This document shows, one piece after another, positions 8,956 to 20,107 of a stretch of 57,760 nt of DNA. The notes under the pieces are model-generated. The model did not search any database and had not been told where the DNA came from. It saw only the letters and a program-made list of their open reading frames with translations. The stretch is from positions 1-57,760 of the forward strand of contig CACNPW010000003.1 of the NCBI GenBank assembly GCA_902622475.1. Reading direction: 5' to 3'. The stretch's first letter is position 1. Each line of letters begins with the position of its first letter. The position numbers and the translations under genes are program-made. This stretch comes from an uncultured Alphaproteobacteria bacterium (GTDB taxonomy: Bacteria > Pseudomonadota > Alphaproteobacteria > HIMB59 > GCA-002718135).

Positions 8956-9544
8956 TCAATCTAAATCCTTTAGATATTATAAATATTTCACTTGATTCTT
9001 GTCTTGATGATTTTGGCTTAAAATACTCAACTTTATCAAAAATTTTTTTTAGAATCTTTATAATTTCCTTTTCTTCCTCTCCCTTCCAAATTTTGAATAT
9101 AAATGATCCTTGATTTTTTAATATTATTTCTAATCTTTCTATAATTTCATATATTAATTGACTTATCTTCAGATGATCTGTTGACTGATGACCAGTTGTA
9201 TTAGGAGCTACATCAGATAAAACTAAATCAAATTTATTTTTTAAATTAATAAAATTATATTTTAAAAAATCTTCTCTATAGAAAGTTACATATTGATTAT
9301 TTATTTTCATATCTAATAAATCAAAACAGGTTATATTAGTCTTTTGATTGTAATTTAAGATGACTTGAGTCCAACCTCCTGGAGAAGATCCAAGTTCTAG
9401 TATTTCTTTAGAATTTTCAATAATTTTATATTTTTGCTCAATCTCTTCTAGTTTAAACGAAGCTCGATTTATATACCCTAACTGTTTAGCTTTCTTTACA
9501 AACTGATCATTTTTTTGTCTATTAACCCAGTTTTTTGATTTCAT
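8945..9544 (-). CDS. rlmE: 23S rRNA (uridine-2'-O-)-methyltransferase RlmE (FtsJ/RrmJ)
   Basis: Methylates the 2'-OH of the universally conserved U2552-type position in the 23S A-loop. I chose the internal methionine (MKSKNWVNRQKNDQFVKKAK, about 199 residues) rather than a start 57 bases upstream, because bacterial RlmE proteins begin in this way and the extension would be a spurious hydrophobic stretch. The SAM motif is LELGSSPGGW, followed by DLVLSDVAPNTTGHQSTD and FKIWKG, giving the K-D-K-E type catalytic set (K in the RASFKLEEI region, D in SDVAPN, K in FKIWKG, E near QESSE). It heads the rlmE-guaA-oxidoreductase run. Confidence 0.92.
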   Translation of the reverse strand: MKSKNWVNRQKNDQFVKKAKQLGYINRASFKLEEIEQKYKIIENSKEILELGSSPGGWTQVILNYNQKTNITCFDLLDMKINNQYVTFYREDFLKYNFINLKNKFDLVLSDVAPNTTGHQSTDHLKISQLIYEIIERLEIILKNQGSFIFKIWKGEEEKEIIKILKKIFDKVEYFKPKSSRQESSEIFIISKGFRLNEE

Positions 9545-9613
9545 AAAAGATAATAAAGTTAACAAAAAATTGTTTTTTAGTAACTTTAATATATATGACA
9601 TGTACGATATTTA

Positions 9614-10855
9614 ATGAAAAGATCAATATTTATAGCTTTCATAATACTTGCCGCAGTTGTTGGATGGATTGGTTCTGGTCAATTTTCAAACAATGTTGTT
9701 GCGCAAGACGATGATACAGCAACTAGCACTGAGAAAGAAACTTCATATTCTCAAGATACAGAAAATAATGATAATGAAGAATTTACATTTTCTGTTGAAA
9801 CAAAGGTATTTACTTCCAGTTTAATTGATCAATCTATTGAATTACAAGGTCAAACTATTCATAATAAAAAAATTGATGTTAAATCTGAAACATCTGGCAA
9901 CATAGATAATATTGAATTTGCAAGAGGAGATAGAGTATCTCAAAATTCTGAAATGATTACAATTTCACTAGAGGATAGAAATGAAAAGCTTTCTAGTGCA
10001 AAAAAAGATTTAGAAAGACTTAATAAAGAACTAATTTTAAATGAAAAAAACAGAGATAATCTACTTAGACAAAACGTTGAAAGAATTGAATTGTATGAAA
10101 TTGAATATGCATCTGCAAAACAACTAATTGATAAAGGTTTAAGCTCAAAATCAAAATTAAGTTTAGCATCTTTTAATCTTGCCAACGCTCAAGCTGATAG
10201 AGAAGATATCAAAATAAAATTTGAATCTACCTTAGCAAATCTTGAAGCTCAAATTTCAAATGTAAAATCAATTTTAAAGAATATAAAACTTGATATAGAG
10301 AAAACTACTATAAAGGCACCATTTGATGGAATTATTTCAGAAAAAATGGTTGAGGAAACTGAATTCATATCAATAGGAACTCCTCTATTTACTATAATTG
10401 ATTTAGACCCTATCAAGATTGAAGGTTATTTATCTGAATTTGATGTAAATAAAGTGAGTGTTGGTACTAAAGCTTTAATCGAAGATAGTAATGGTATTAA
10501 AAAGAATGGAATAATATCTTTTATTTCTCCATCAGCTGAAACTAGTACTAGAACATTTGAAATTACTATTGAAGCTGATAACAAAGATCTTTCTTATAAA
10601 AGTGGTATAACAACTAAAATTGTTATCAAAGGTTCAGAACTTAAAGCTCACAAAATACCACCTTCTATATTAACTTTATTAGACGATGGCACTGTAGGCG
10701 TTAAAGCTGTAGATAATGATAATAAAGTTACTTTCTATCCAACCAAAACAATTAAAGATACAATAGATGGCATGTGGGTTTCTGGATTACCTGAAACAGT
10801 AAACTTAATTGTAAGTGGTCAAGAATATATAAGTATTGGTGAAACAATAAAATAA
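9614..10855 (+). CDS. RND efflux periplasmic adaptor (membrane fusion protein)
   Basis: 413 residues. The N-terminal signal/anchor is MKRSIFIAFIILAAVVGWIG, followed by an acidic, low-complexity linker rich in D, E, T and S to about residue 60. Then come a biotinyl-lipoyl half (SETSGNIDNIEFARGDRVS), an alpha-helical coiled-coil hairpin at about residues 120-230, the second lipoyl half (TIKAPFDGIISEKMVEE) and beta-barrel domains. It links an inner-membrane RND pump to an outer-membrane channel. The pump gene starts 5 bases after its stop. It is divergent from rlmE, with a roughly 70-base promoter region between the chosen starts. No TolC homologue lies in the window. Confidence 0.9.
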   Translation: MKRSIFIAFIILAAVVGWIGSGQFSNNVVAQDDDTATSTEKETSYSQDTENNDNEEFTFSVETKVFTSSLIDQSIELQGQTIHNKKIDVKSETSGNIDNIEFARGDRVSQNSEMITISLEDRNEKLSSAKKDLERLNKELILNEKNRDNLLRQNVERIELYEIEYASAKQLIDKGLSSKSKLSLASFNLANAQADREDIKIKFESTLANLEAQISNVKSILKNIKLDIEKTTIKAPFDGIISEKMVEETEFISIGTPLFTIIDLDPIKIEGYLSEFDVNKVSVGTKALIEDSNGIKKNGIISFISPSAETSTRTFEITIEADNKDLSYKSGITTKIVIKGSELKAHKIPPSILTLLDDGTVGVKAVDNDNKVTFYPTKTIKDTIDGMWVSGLPETVNLIVSGQEYISIGETIK

Positions 10856-10860
10856 TCTAA

Positions 10861-13800
10861 ATGAAAATTAATATTATAGACTATGCAATTAGCCATTCCA
10901 GAGTTTTCATGGGAATACTTATTTTCATTATTTTTTCAGGTACATCTACTTACATCACAATGCCGAAAGAATCATCTCCTGATGTAAGCATACCAATAGT
11001 TTATATTTCACTAAGTCAAAATGGTATTTCTGCACAAGACTCTGAAAGGCTTTTAGTTAAACCAATTGAAGACGAAGTTAAAACTGTTGAAGGAGTAAGA
11101 GAAGTAAGATCAACGGCTTATTCAGGTGGAGGTAATGTTTTATTAGAATTTGATGCTGGATTTGATTCTGATCAAGCTATGGTTGATATTAGAGATAAAG
11201 TTGATAGAGCTAAGGGTGATCTACCTAGTGAAGCAGATGAACCAACAGTTAACGAAGTAAATATAAGTACATTTCCTATCTTATCCATTTCTTTAAGTGG
11301 AGATGTGCCTAATAGAACTCTTCAGGATCTAGCTGATATTTTGCAAGATGATATAGAAACAATTCCTAGTGTTTTAGAAGCTAAAATAGGCGGTAAAAGA
11401 AATGAGCAGGTTGACATATTAATTAATCCAACTGCAGTTGATAGCTATGGTATCAATCTTGAGAGCCTCATTAATATTGTTAGAGAAAATAATAAAATGG
11501 TATCTGCTGGTGGTCAAGACACTGGTGACGGAAGTTTTGATATTAAAGTTCCAGGTTTATACGAAACTATTGAAGATGTATTAAATACTCCTGTTAAAAC
11601 TAATGGAGATTCAGTTATTACTTTCAGAGATATTGCTGATGTTAAAAGAACATTCGAAGATAGGCAATCTTACGCAAATGTAAATGGATCTAATTCAATT
11701 ACTATTGATGTTTCCAAAAGAATTGGTGAAAATATTATCAATACTATTGAAGAAGTAAAAAGAATGACTGCAATTACTGCTAAAAGTTTTCCTGAAAATG
11801 TTGAAATCTCTTTTGGAAATGATCAATCAAAAGGAATTAAAACTATGTTAAATAGTCTGCAAAATAACGTCATAGCAGCTATAATCCTTGTTTTAATTAT
11901 TATTTTAGGAGCATTAGGTGTTAGATCTGGTTTGTTAGTTGGTGTATCTATTCCAGGATCGTTTTTATCAGGTTTATTAGCTCTTTCTGTAATGGGTTTT
12001 ACTATTAACATAGTTGTATTATTTGCTCTAATTTTATCTGTTGGACTATTAGTCGATGGAGCAATTGTTGTTGTTGAATATGCAGATAGAAAAATGAAAG
12101 AAGGACTTGGTGTAAAAGATGCTTTTGCAAATGCATCAAAAAAAATGTCGCTACCAATTATATCATCGACTGCAACTACCCTGGCAGCCTTTTTACCTTT
12201 AATATTCTGGCCTGGTATAGCTGGTGAATTTATGAAATATTTACCAATAACACTTATATGTGTTCTTATTTCTTCTTTGTTTATGGCACTACTGTTTGTC
12301 CCGGTTTTAGGATCTATTTTAAATACTGTTTCAAGAATACTTCTACAATTTATTGTACCATTACTAATATCATTAATTTTTTACAATCTATTATCTTATG
12401 GATTTGGACTATTAAATCTTGAAAGATATAGTTTGTTTATAACAATTGGAAAATATTTACTCAGCTTCGCTTTATTTATATTTGTATTTATAAGAATTAT
12501 ACCAAGAGTTTATAAAATTTCAGAAAATGTAAATTCTACAGACAAATTAGTTTCAAAAAATGCAAAAATCTTATCTTCAGAATCAAATGAACCTGTTTTA
12601 AATGTAACTGGTTTTGTTGGATTTTATGCAAAAGTATTAAACTACTTATTATTTCATCCTTTAAAGGTTATGATTAGTGCTTTAGTAATATTAATTGCTG
12701 TAAACTACACCTATACTAAAGTTGGAGAGGGTGTAGAATTTTTCCCTGATGTTGAGCCAGATCTCGCAAAAATCGTAGTTTTTGCAAGAGGTAATCTCTC
12801 AGTCGAAGAAAAAAAAGAGTATGTATCAAGAGTCGAGAATATTATTTTAAAGCTTCAATCGGAAAGACAAGAATTTAAAAATATTTATTCTTTAAGTGGA
12901 AATGTAAGTGAACAATCAGAGGCATCAGAAGACTTTATAGGATCAATAAGTTTGGAATATACAGATTGGGATAAAAGAAGAAAATCAAAAGTAATTCTAG
13001 CAGAAATTTTGGAAGCCACAAAAAGTATAAATGGAATCAAGGTAGAATCAAGAGAACAACAAGGTGGTCCTGGTGAAGGTAAACCAATTAATATTAAATT
13101 AACCAGTGATAACAAACAACTTTTAATAGCTGAAGGAATCAAACTTAAAAAATTTATGGATAGTTATCCAAAGTTAATGAATGTTGAAGATAATTTACCA
13201 GCACCTGGGATAGAATGGGAAATTAATGTAGATAGAAAACAAGCATCTAAATTTGGAGCTAACATTACATCAATTGGTAACGTGATTAAACTTGCAACAA
13301 ACGGTCTTAAACTTGGTGAATATAGACCTGATGATAGTAATGAAAGTATACCACTTTATCTGCGTTATCCAAACGAAGGAAGAACATTAGATAGAATTGA
13401 TAACTTAAGAGTAACTACTTCAAATGGTTTAGTTCCAATATCCAATTTTGTTGAAATTGTTCCAAATAATAGAACAGGAAATATAATTAGAGTAGACTCA
13501 AAAAATGCTATAAATATTCAGGCAGATGTAGAGCCTGGAACTTATCCAGATGGAAAAGTTAAAGAACTTGAGTACGTATTAGGAATTTCAGATACTGCTC
13601 CGTCTTGGAGAGGAAGAACATTAGATTTACCACTTTATGAATTAGATAATAAAGTAAGGGCAGAACTTATTGGAGAAAATGAAGACCAAAAAGAAGCTCA
13701 AGAGTTTTTAACAGGAGCTTTTGGTGTAGCATTATTTTTAATGCTAATGATACTTCTTTTGCAGTTTAATAGCTTTTATAGTGCATTCTTAATTCTTTTT

Positions 13801-14256
13801 GCAGTAGTAATGTCCACAGCTGGTGTTTTTATAGGCCTAATGGTAACAGCACAGCCATTTGGTATTGTTATGTCAGGAGTTGGAGTAATTGCTCTTGCTG
13901 GAATAGTTGTAAATAATAATATTATATTGATTGATACATTTGATTTTTTAAAGACTAAAACATCTAGTATAAGAGAAGCCATTATCAAAACAGGCGCACA
14001 GAGACTTAGACCAGTTTTACTTACAACAACTACAACAGTACTAGGATTATTACCAATGGTTACAATGACAAATGTTGACTTCATATCTAGAGAAATAACC
14101 AGAGGTTCTCCAGATACCCAGTGGTGGGTTCAATTATCAACTGCTATAGTATTTGGACTACTTTTTGCAACATTTCTTACATTAGTTGTAACGCCATCAG
14201 CATTAATGTTTAGAGAAAACATTAAGAATTGGTATAAGAATAAAATTTCTAGTTAA
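10861..14256 (+). CDS. RND-family efflux pump permease with an extra central segment
   Basis: 1131-residue proton-driven exporter of the AcrB/MexF superfamily. Seen: the N-terminal helix, porter-domain motif MPKESSPDVSIPIVYIS, the TM4 proton-relay block LSVGLLVDGAIVVVEY (conserved Asp pair position), PIISSTATTLAAFLPLIF and the second-half relay VVNNNIILIDTFDF. It is about 80-100 residues longer than AcrB. The excess sits at about residues 490-590, between the usual TM6 and TM7, and holds two additional hydrophobic stretches followed by a polar linker. The second half resumes at FYAKVLNYLLFHPLK. Substrate is unknown. Co-transcribed with the adaptor. Confidence 0.92.
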   Translation: MKINIIDYAISHSRVFMGILIFIIFSGTSTYITMPKESSPDVSIPIVYISLSQNGISAQDSERLLVKPIEDEVKTVEGVREVRSTAYSGGGNVLLEFDAGFDSDQAMVDIRDKVDRAKGDLPSEADEPTVNEVNISTFPILSISLSGDVPNRTLQDLADILQDDIETIPSVLEAKIGGKRNEQVDILINPTAVDSYGINLESLINIVRENNKMVSAGGQDTGDGSFDIKVPGLYETIEDVLNTPVKTNGDSVITFRDIADVKRTFEDRQSYANVNGSNSITIDVSKRIGENIINTIEEVKRMTAITAKSFPENVEISFGNDQSKGIKTMLNSLQNNVIAAIILVLIIILGALGVRSGLLVGVSIPGSFLSGLLALSVMGFTINIVVLFALILSVGLLVDGAIVVVEYADRKMKEGLGVKDAFANASKKMSLPIISSTATTLAAFLPLIFWPGIAGEFMKYLPITLICVLISSLFMALLFVPVLGSILNTVSRILLQFIVPLLISLIFYNLLSYGFGLLNLERYSLFITIGKYLLSFALFIFVFIRIIPRVYKISENVNSTDKLVSKNAKILSSESNEPVLNVTGFVGFYAKVLNYLLFHPLKVMISALVILIAVNYTYTKVGEGVEFFPDVEPDLAKIVVFARGNLSVEEKKEYVSRVENIILKLQSERQEFKNIYSLSGNVSEQSEASEDFIGSISLEYTDWDKRRKSKVILAEILEATKSINGIKVESREQQGGPGEGKPINIKLTSDNKQLLIAEGIKLKKFMDSYPKLMNVEDNLPAPGIEWEINVDRKQASKFGANITSIGNVIKLATNGLKLGEYRPDDSNESIPLYLRYPNEGRTLDRIDNLRVTTSNGLVPISNFVEIVPNNRTGNIIRVDSKNAINIQADVEPGTYPDGKVKELEYVLGISDTAPSWRGRTLDLPLYELDNKVRAELIGENEDQKEAQEFLTGAFGVALFLMLMILLLQFNSFYSAFLILFAVVMSTAGVFIGLMVTAQPFGIVMSGVGVIALAGIVVNNNIILIDTFDFLKTKTSSIREAIIKTGAQRLRPVLLTTTTTVLGLLPMVTMTNVDFISREITRGSPDTQWWVQLSTAIVFGLLFATFLTLVVTPSALMFRENIKNWYKNKISS

Positions 14257-14282
14257 ATTTTTTCTAATAAATATTTAAATTT

Positions 14283-14834
14283 ATGACTATTAAATCTATC
14301 ACTGTCTATTGCTCATCTTCAGATAAACTAAGTAATAAATATTATCAAGATGCAGAAGAAATTAGCAAATTAATATCATCATTGAAAATAAATATTGTCT
14401 ACGGTGGGGCAAAAGTTGGTATTATGGGCGTGGTTGCTAAGACAGCAAAAAAATATAAAAATAGAGTTACGGGAGTAATTCCAAATTTTTTATCTGATAG
14501 AGAAATAATTTTTGAAAATATAGATGAATTAAAAATAGTGGATAATATGTCTGAAAGAAAAAAATTACTATTTGAGTTAGGTGATGCGTATTTAGCATTA
14601 CCAGGAGGAACAGGAACTTTAGAAGAAATAGTAGAAGTTGTATCTTGGAAAATAATGGGGATTCATAATAAGCCAATAATATTTTTTAATAAAAATAATT
14701 TCTGGGACAATCTATTTCAACAATTTAAATTTTTTGAAGATGAAAAATTTTCAAATAAAAATTTACAAAACAGTTTTCACATTATACATACGGTTGATCA
14801 ATTAAAAAATATATTAATCAAATGGCAAAAATAA
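14283..14834 (+). CDS. LOG family nucleotide 5'-monophosphate phosphoribohydrolase
   Basis: 183-residue Rossmann-like protein of the LOG/TIGR00730 family, which releases a base from nucleoside monophosphates, including cytokinin precursors in plants and pathogens. Signature residues: [11 protein letters not shown] near residues 39-49 and the catalytic PGGTGTLEE near 106-114. In free-living bacteria the likely role is nucleotide salvage or housecleaning. The 3' end overlaps the icd start by 13 nt. Confidence 0.88.
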   Translation: MTIKSITVYCSSSDKLSNKYYQDAEEISKLISSLKINIVYGGAKVGIMGVVAKTAKKYKNRVTGVIPNFLSDREIIFENIDELKIVDNMSERKKLLFELGDAYLALPGGTGTLEEIVEVVSWKIMGIHNKPIIFFNKNNFWDNLFQQFKFFEDEKFSNKNLQNSFHIIHTVDQLKNILIKWQK

Positions 14835-16030
14835 AAGTTAAAAACCCTGTAGTTGAAATGGATGGAGATGAAATGACCAGAATTATCTGGGAGTACATCA
14901 AAGAACAATTAATTTTGCCCTATCTTGATATAGATATCAAATATTTTGATCTTGGAGTGATTAAAAGAGATGAAACCAATGATCAAATTACAATAGATGC
15001 AGCTGAAGCAGTAAAAAAGTATGGTGTAGGAATAAAATGTGCAACAATTACACCAGATGAAAATCGAGTAGAGGAATTCAAATTAAAACAAATGTGGCGT
15101 TCTCCCAATGGAACAATAAGAAATATACTGGGAGGAACTATATTTAGACAGCCAATTATATGCAAGAATGTTCCAAGAATAATCACAAACTGGAACCATC
15201 CAATTGTAGTTGCTAGACATGCCTTTGGTGATCAATATAGAGCGTCTGACACATTAATTAATAAACCAGGAACACTTAAAATGGTTTTTGAACCTAAAGA
15301 TGGTTCTGAAGGATTTACAAAAGATGTTTATGAATTTGAAAAATCTGGTGTAGCCTTATCAATGTATAATTTAGATAATTCAATTAAAGACTTTGCTAGA
15401 GCTTGTTTTAATTATGGACTTAACCTTGGTTGGCCAGTTTACCTTTCTACTAAAAATACTATTTTAAAAATTTACGATGGAAGATTTAAAGATTTATTTC
15501 AGGATGTTTTTGATGCTGAATTTAAAAATAAATTTAGAGAAAAAGATATAGTTTATGAACATAGATTAATAGATGATATGGTGGCCTCTGCATTAAAATG
15601 GGAAGGTAATTTTATTTGGGCTTGTAAAAATTATGATGGAGATGTTCAATCAGATTCTGTTGCTCAAGGATTTGGATCACTAGGTTTAATGACAAGTGTT
15701 TTAATGACCCCAGATGGTAAAACAGTAGAAGCTGAAGCTGCACATGGTACAGTTACTAGACATTATAGAAATCATGAAAAAGGCTTAGAAACTTCAACTA
15801 ATCCAATAGCATCAATTTTTGCTTGGACAAGGGGTTTAAGTTTTAGAGGAGAATTTGATGATAATAATGAATTAACAAATTTTGCTAAAAAATTGGAAGA
15901 AACGTGTATCAAAACTGTAGAAAATGGTGAAATGACAAAAGATTTAGCAATATTAATTAACAAAGATCAGAAATGGTTAAACACTCAAGATTTTTTAAAC
16001 GCAATAAAAAAAAATTTTCAAATTAACTAA
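14822..16030 (+). CDS. icd: NADP-dependent isocitrate dehydrogenase (eukaryote-like type)
   Basis: 402 residues, the length of the homodimeric mitochondrial/alphaproteobacterial type rather than E. coli Icd. Motifs: [12 protein letters not shown] at the N-terminus, [13 protein letters not shown], the phosphate/substrate loop [15 protein letters not shown], the metal site [28 protein letters not shown] and the NADP-binding [12 protein letters not shown]. It catalyses oxidative decarboxylation of isocitrate in the TCA cycle. It overlaps the LOG gene at the 5' end and the convergent alaS at the 3' end by 8 nt. Confidence 0.96.
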   Translation: MAKIKVKNPVVEMDGDEMTRIIWEYIKEQLILPYLDIDIKYFDLGVIKRDETNDQITIDAAEAVKKYGVGIKCATITPDENRVEEFKLKQMWRSPNGTIRNILGGTIFRQPIICKNVPRIITNWNHPIVVARHAFGDQYRASDTLINKPGTLKMVFEPKDGSEGFTKDVYEFEKSGVALSMYNLDNSIKDFARACFNYGLNLGWPVYLSTKNTILKIYDGRFKDLFQDVFDAEFKNKFREKDIVYEHRLIDDMVASALKWEGNFIWACKNYDGDVQSDSVAQGFGSLGLMTSVLMTPDGKTVEAEAAHGTVTRHYRNHEKGLETSTNPIASIFAWTRGLSFRGEFDDNNELTNFAKKLEETCIKTVENGEMTKDLAILINKDQKWLNTQDFLNAIKKNFQIN

Positions 16031-18695
16031 TAGAATTTAATTTATCTTCTACGTATTTTATACTTTCATTAATTTGACTAACGTCTGATCCGCCTCCCTG
16101 AGCAAGATCTTTTCTACCACCGCCACCCTTGCCACCTAGAATAATCGAAATTTCTCTTATTTCTTTTGAAGCGTCAAAAAGGCCTGTAATATCTTCAGTA
16201 ACTCCTAGCACTATAGATAGTTTGTTATCATTATTTGAAATTATTAACGAAACACTATTTTTGTTATATTGTTTTTTTTGCTCATCAATAAATGTTTTCA
16301 AAGATTTATTAGGGTAGTCTTCAGCAATCAAGTATATAAAATTTAATTCTTTGATTTTTTTTACAACAATATTATCAATATTTTTTGATATAGACATATT
16401 TTGTTTTAATTTTTCGTGTATCTGAATTAATTCTTTAATTAACAAACCTTTGTCTTTAGACTGATTTTTAAAATTATAATCAGCATTAATATTTTTAATT
16501 TTATTCTTTAAATCTTCAATTTGACTATCTTGGTTTTTATTTTTTTCTAATAAATTTCTTTCTATTTCTTTAATATATTTATCCACTGCAACATTAGATA
16601 CAGCCTCTATTCTTCTTATTCCAGACGCAACACTAGATTGATTAGTTATTTTAAATTTACTTATTTCCCCTAATTTAACAACATGAGTTCCTCCGCATAA
16701 TTCTTTTGAAAAGAATGATTCATTTTCTTTACCCATTGTTACTACTCTTACTTCATCGTTATATTTTTCTCCAAATAATGCCATAGCACCTTCTTCAATA
16801 GCTTTTTTTTGATCCACAATTTTAATTTCAACAATTCCATTTTTTTGAATTTGATCATTTACAATTTCTTCAATATTAATAAGTTGATCTTTATCAATTG
16901 GATTATTGTGACTAAAATCAAATCTAAGTTTTTCTGAATTTACAAGTGAGCCCTTCTGCGTGACATGCTTGCCCAGTATTTTTCTTAGAGCAGCATGTAA
17001 TAAATGAGTTGAAGAATGATTATATTTAATAAAATCTCTATTCACTGTATTAATACTTGCTTTAATGGTATCTTCAATTTCGCATTCACCACTAATTACT
17101 TTACCTTTGTGAAGAAAATAGTTTCCAAATATTTTTGTAGTATTCATAACTTCAAACTTAAAGCTATCATTTTCAAAAAAACCATGATCTCCCACCTGAC
17201 CACCACTTTCTCCATAAAAAGGTGTTTGATTTAATATTATAATTGCTTCTTGATCTTTTTTAATTTTATCTACTGACTTACTTTCTGATATAATTGAAAT
17301 TATTTTACAATCAGCTTCCATATCAGAATATCCTAAAAATTCTGTTGGGTCTATTTTAGAAGTTATTTCAAACCAAATGCCTTCATCCTCGTTGTCACCT
17401 GTGCCTTTCCAACTTTGTCTCGCTCTTTCCTTTTGATCTAACATTTTTTGTTCAAATGTTTTTATATCGACTTCAATATTTTTACTTTTCAAATAATCTT
17501 GTGTTAAATCTAATGGAAATCCATAGGTGTCGTATAATTTAAATGCTACTTCTCCATTAAATATATTCGTTGAGTTAGAAATTTCCTCATCTAAAATTTT
17601 TATTCCTTTTTCAACAGTTTCCTTGAATTTAGTTTCTTCATTCATTAATGTATTAGTAATGAGATCTTTTGCTCTATCTAATTCAGGATATGAATTTTTA
17701 ATTCCATCTAAAAAAATAGGAAATAGCTTATGAAAAACAGGTTCTTTATTACCTAAAGAATGAGCGTGTCGCATTCCCCTTCTCATTATTCTTCGTAAGA
17801 CGTATCCTCTACCTTCATTTGAAGGCATTACTCCATCAGCAATTAAAAAAGAGGAAGATTTTAAGTGATCTGCAATTACTCTGTGGCTAGGATTTGTTAT
17901 TGAACTTTCATCGCCAGATAGTTTTGTTGATTCATTTATAATCGGTTGAAATAAATCTGTTGAATAATTATCGTTAGAACCATCTAAAAGAGCTGTCATT
18001 CTCTCTAATCCCATTCCAGTATCTATAGAGGGTTTTGGTAGGTTTATTCTCTCAGATTTAGATATTTGCTCAAATTGCATAAATACTAAATTCCATATTT
18101 CTATAAATCTATCACCATCTTCGTTTGGAGAACCTGGAGGACCTCCTTCGTATTTATCACCATGATCATAAAATATTTCAGAACATGGACCGCAAGGACC
18201 AGTTTCACCCATTGACCAAAAATTATCAGAAGTACTTATTTTAATTATTTTATTTTCAGACAATCCAGCTATTTTTTTCCATAAATCAAAAGCTTCCTGA
18301 TCATCAGAATAAACAGTTACTAACAATCTATCTTTATTTATTGCATATTCTTTAGTAATTAGATTCCATGCTAGTTCTATCGCCAACTCTTTAAAATAAT
18401 CTCCAAAAGAGAAATTTCCTAACATTTCAAAAAAAGTATGGTGTCTTGTTGTGTATCCTACATTTTCTAAATCATTGTGCTTTCCGCCTGCTCTTACACA
18501 TTTCTGAGCAGTAGTTGCTCTATTATATTCTCTTGTCTCTTTACCTGTAAAAATATTTTTAAATTGTACCATTCCAGAGTTAGCAAACATTAGAGTAGGA
18601 TCATTATCTGGCACTAGAGAGCTAGAATGAATAACCTCATGTCCATTTTTTTTAAAATAATTGAGAAATGTTGACCTAATCTGATTTGAATTCAT
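16023..18695 (-). CDS. alaS: Alanyl-tRNA synthetase
   Basis: Charges tRNA-Ala. 890 residues against 876 in E. coli. Class II aminoacylation core at the N-terminus ([23 protein letters not shown], shown as the start of motif 1; [15 protein letters not shown] for motif 2; [13 protein letters not shown] for motif 3). The editing domain zinc ligands are HSSTH near residue 558 and CGGTH near 667. The C-terminal glycine-rich tail ([16 protein letters not shown]) is the DHHA1 ending. The gene is convergent with icd; the next gene upstream is recA, separated by a rho-independent terminator. Confidence 0.97.
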   Translation of the reverse strand: MNSNQIRSTFLNYFKKNGHEVIHSSSLVPDNDPTLMFANSGMVQFKNIFTGKETREYNRATTAQKCVRAGGKHNDLENVGYTTRHHTFFEMLGNFSFGDYFKELAIELAWNLITKEYAINKDRLLVTVYSDDQEAFDLWKKIAGLSENKIIKISTSDNFWSMGETGPCGPCSEIFYDHGDKYEGGPPGSPNEDGDRFIEIWNLVFMQFEQISKSERINLPKPSIDTGMGLERMTALLDGSNDNYSTDLFQPIINESTKLSGDESSITNPSHRVIADHLKSSSFLIADGVMPSNEGRGYVLRRIMRRGMRHAHSLGNKEPVFHKLFPIFLDGIKNSYPELDRAKDLITNTLMNEETKFKETVEKGIKILDEEISNSTNIFNGEVAFKLYDTYGFPLDLTQDYLKSKNIEVDIKTFEQKMLDQKERARQSWKGTGDNEDEGIWFEITSKIDPTEFLGYSDMEADCKIISIISESKSVDKIKKDQEAIIILNQTPFYGESGGQVGDHGFFENDSFKFEVMNTTKIFGNYFLHKGKVISGECEIEDTIKASINTVNRDFIKYNHSSTHLLHAALRKILGKHVTQKGSLVNSEKLRFDFSHNNPIDKDQLINIEEIVNDQIQKNGIVEIKIVDQKKAIEEGAMALFGEKYNDEVRVVTMGKENESFFSKELCGGTHVVKLGEISKFKITNQSSVASGIRRIEAVSNVAVDKYIKEIERNLLEKNKNQDSQIEDLKNKIKNINADYNFKNQSKDKGLLIKELIQIHEKLKQNMSISKNIDNIVVKKIKELNFIYLIAEDYPNKSLKTFIDEQKKQYNKNSVSLIISNNDNKLSIVLGVTEDITGLFDASKEIREISIILGGKGGGGRKDLAQGGGSDVSQINESIKYVEDKLNSIS

Positions 18696-18732
18696 GAAAA
18701 GGTATTATAACTTGAAAACCTTATTGTCTAAA

Positions 18733-18761
18733 TAAAAAAGCGCCTATTTTGAAATAGGCGC
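18733..18761 (-). terminator. Rho-independent terminator of recA
   Basis: On the minus strand a GCGCCTATT / AATAGGCGC stem (9-10 bp, loop about 4) is followed directly by six U and an AU-rich stretch. It lies 20-50 bases after the recA stop at 18781 and 38 bases before alaS. This is the clearest intrinsic terminator of the window. Confidence 0.88.
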
Positions 18762-18780
18762 AAAACAAAAATAATATTTA

Positions 18781-19893
18781 CTATTCTTTTATTTCTTCAG
18801 CTTCTTTAGCTTCTTTTTCTTTTTCTTTATTCTCTACTTTTCCTTCCATCATAGCTTTTTCAACTATTCCAGCATTTTGGAGAATTTGATTTTCAATTTC
18901 TTTAGCTATAGTTGGATTGTCGTTAAGAAAGTTTTTAACGTTTTCTCTACCTTGTCCTATTTTAGTATTTTTGTATGCAAACCATGATCCAGATTTATCA
19001 ATAATTTCTGCTTTAACACCTAAATCAACTAATTCGCCTAATTTAGATATACCCTCTCCGTACATTATATCAAATTCAACAACTTTGAATGGAGGCGCAA
19101 CTTTATTTTTAACTATCTTTACTCTAGTTTGATTTCCAATGATTTCATCTTTATCTTTAATTGCACCAATTCTTCTAATGTCCATTCTTACTGAAGAATA
19201 AAATTTTAAAGCATTACCACCTGTAGTTGTCTCAGGACTACCAAACATAACGCCAATTTTCATTCTAAGTTGATTTATGAATACAACTAGAGTGTTTGAT
19301 TGAGCGATAGAACTTGTGAGTTTTCTTAAGGCCTGACTCATCAATCTTGCTTGCAAACCAGGTAATGAATCTCCCATATCACCTTCTAATTCAGCTCTTG
19401 GGACAAGTGCAGCAACTGAATCAATAATTAGCACATCAATACCTCCAGATTTAATCAAAGAATCAGCAATTTCTAAACCTTGTTCTCCTGTATCAGGCTG
19501 AGAAATTAATAATTCTTCCAAATTTACACCTAATTTCTTTGCATATGCTGGGTCTAAAGCATGCTCTGCATCTATAAATGCGCAATTACCGCCTTGTTTT
19601 TGTGACTCTGCAACAATATGAGTAGCTAAAGTAGTTTTACCAGAACTTTCAGGTCCATAAATTTCAATAATTCTACCCTTTGGAACTCCTCCAATACCAA
19701 GAGCTATATCAAGTCCTAATGAACCGGTAGATATTGCTTCAATATCTACGTTTGTTTTAGAACCCAATTTCATTATTGAGCCTTTTCCATAATTTTTCTC
19801 TATTAGGCTTACAGCGGCTTCTAGAGATTTACTTCTGTTTTCTTTATCCATTGAATTTTCGTTATTTACTACTTTTAATTTAGCTTGAGACAT
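18781..19893 (-). CDS. recA: Recombinase RecA
   Basis: 370-residue DNA strand-exchange protein and LexA co-protease. Walker [10 protein letters not shown] at about residues 80-88; Walker [11 protein letters not shown]; the L1 and L2 regions are in place ([38 protein letters not shown]). The N-terminus has about 15 extra residues before the conserved core, and the C-terminal tail is very rich in K and E, the usual acidic regulatory tail. A GGAG ribosome-binding site precedes the ATG. Upstream LexA-type boxes suggest SOS control; an intrinsic terminator follows. Confidence 0.97.
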   Translation of the reverse strand: MSQAKLKVVNNENSMDKENRSKSLEAAVSLIEKNYGKGSIMKLGSKTNVDIEAISTGSLGLDIALGIGGVPKGRIIEIYGPESSGKTTLATHIVAESQKQGGNCAFIDAEHALDPAYAKKLGVNLEELLISQPDTGEQGLEIADSLIKSGGIDVLIIDSVAALVPRAELEGDMGDSLPGLQARLMSQALRKLTSSIAQSNTLVVFINQLRMKIGVMFGSPETTTGGNALKFYSSVRMDIRRIGAIKDKDEIIGNQTRVKIVKNKVAPPFKVVEFDIMYGEGISKLGELVDLGVKAEIIDKSGSWFAYKNTKIGQGRENVKNFLNDNPTIAKEIENQILQNAGIVEKAMMEGKVENKEKEKEAKEAEEIKE

Positions 19894-19952
19894 TACATTT
19901 CTCCATTAATTTCCTATGTTTTTATTAAGATTCTTGCAAACCATGTTTACTT

Positions 19953-19993
19953 GTACACGTTTTGTTCTATTTTTAAAAGTTCTATTTTTGTTC
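19953..19993 (-). promoter_or_regulatory. Tandem LexA (SOS) boxes upstream of recA
   Basis: Alphaproteobacterial LexA recognises GTTC-N7-GTTC. A perfect copy lies at 19979-19993 (GTTC TATTTTT GTTC as read on the plus strand). A second, one-mismatch copy lies at 19953-19967 (GTAC ACGTTTT GTTC). They are 60-100 bases upstream of the recA start. No lexA gene is in the window. Confidence 0.72.
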
Positions 19994-20107
19994 TTTTATA
20001 AAAATTTAATTAACTTATTGATAAATAATAATTATTTTTAAAAAATAAAATTTCATTATTTCTTGAATAAATAAAATCATTTGATAAATCAGCAACGTTT
20101 TAAAATT

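Noticed and set aside
9545..9601. N-terminal extension of rlmE (19 codons)
   Set aside because: RlmE proteins begin at the MKSKNW-type start; the extension is a chance hydrophobic stretch that would occupy the divergent promoter region.
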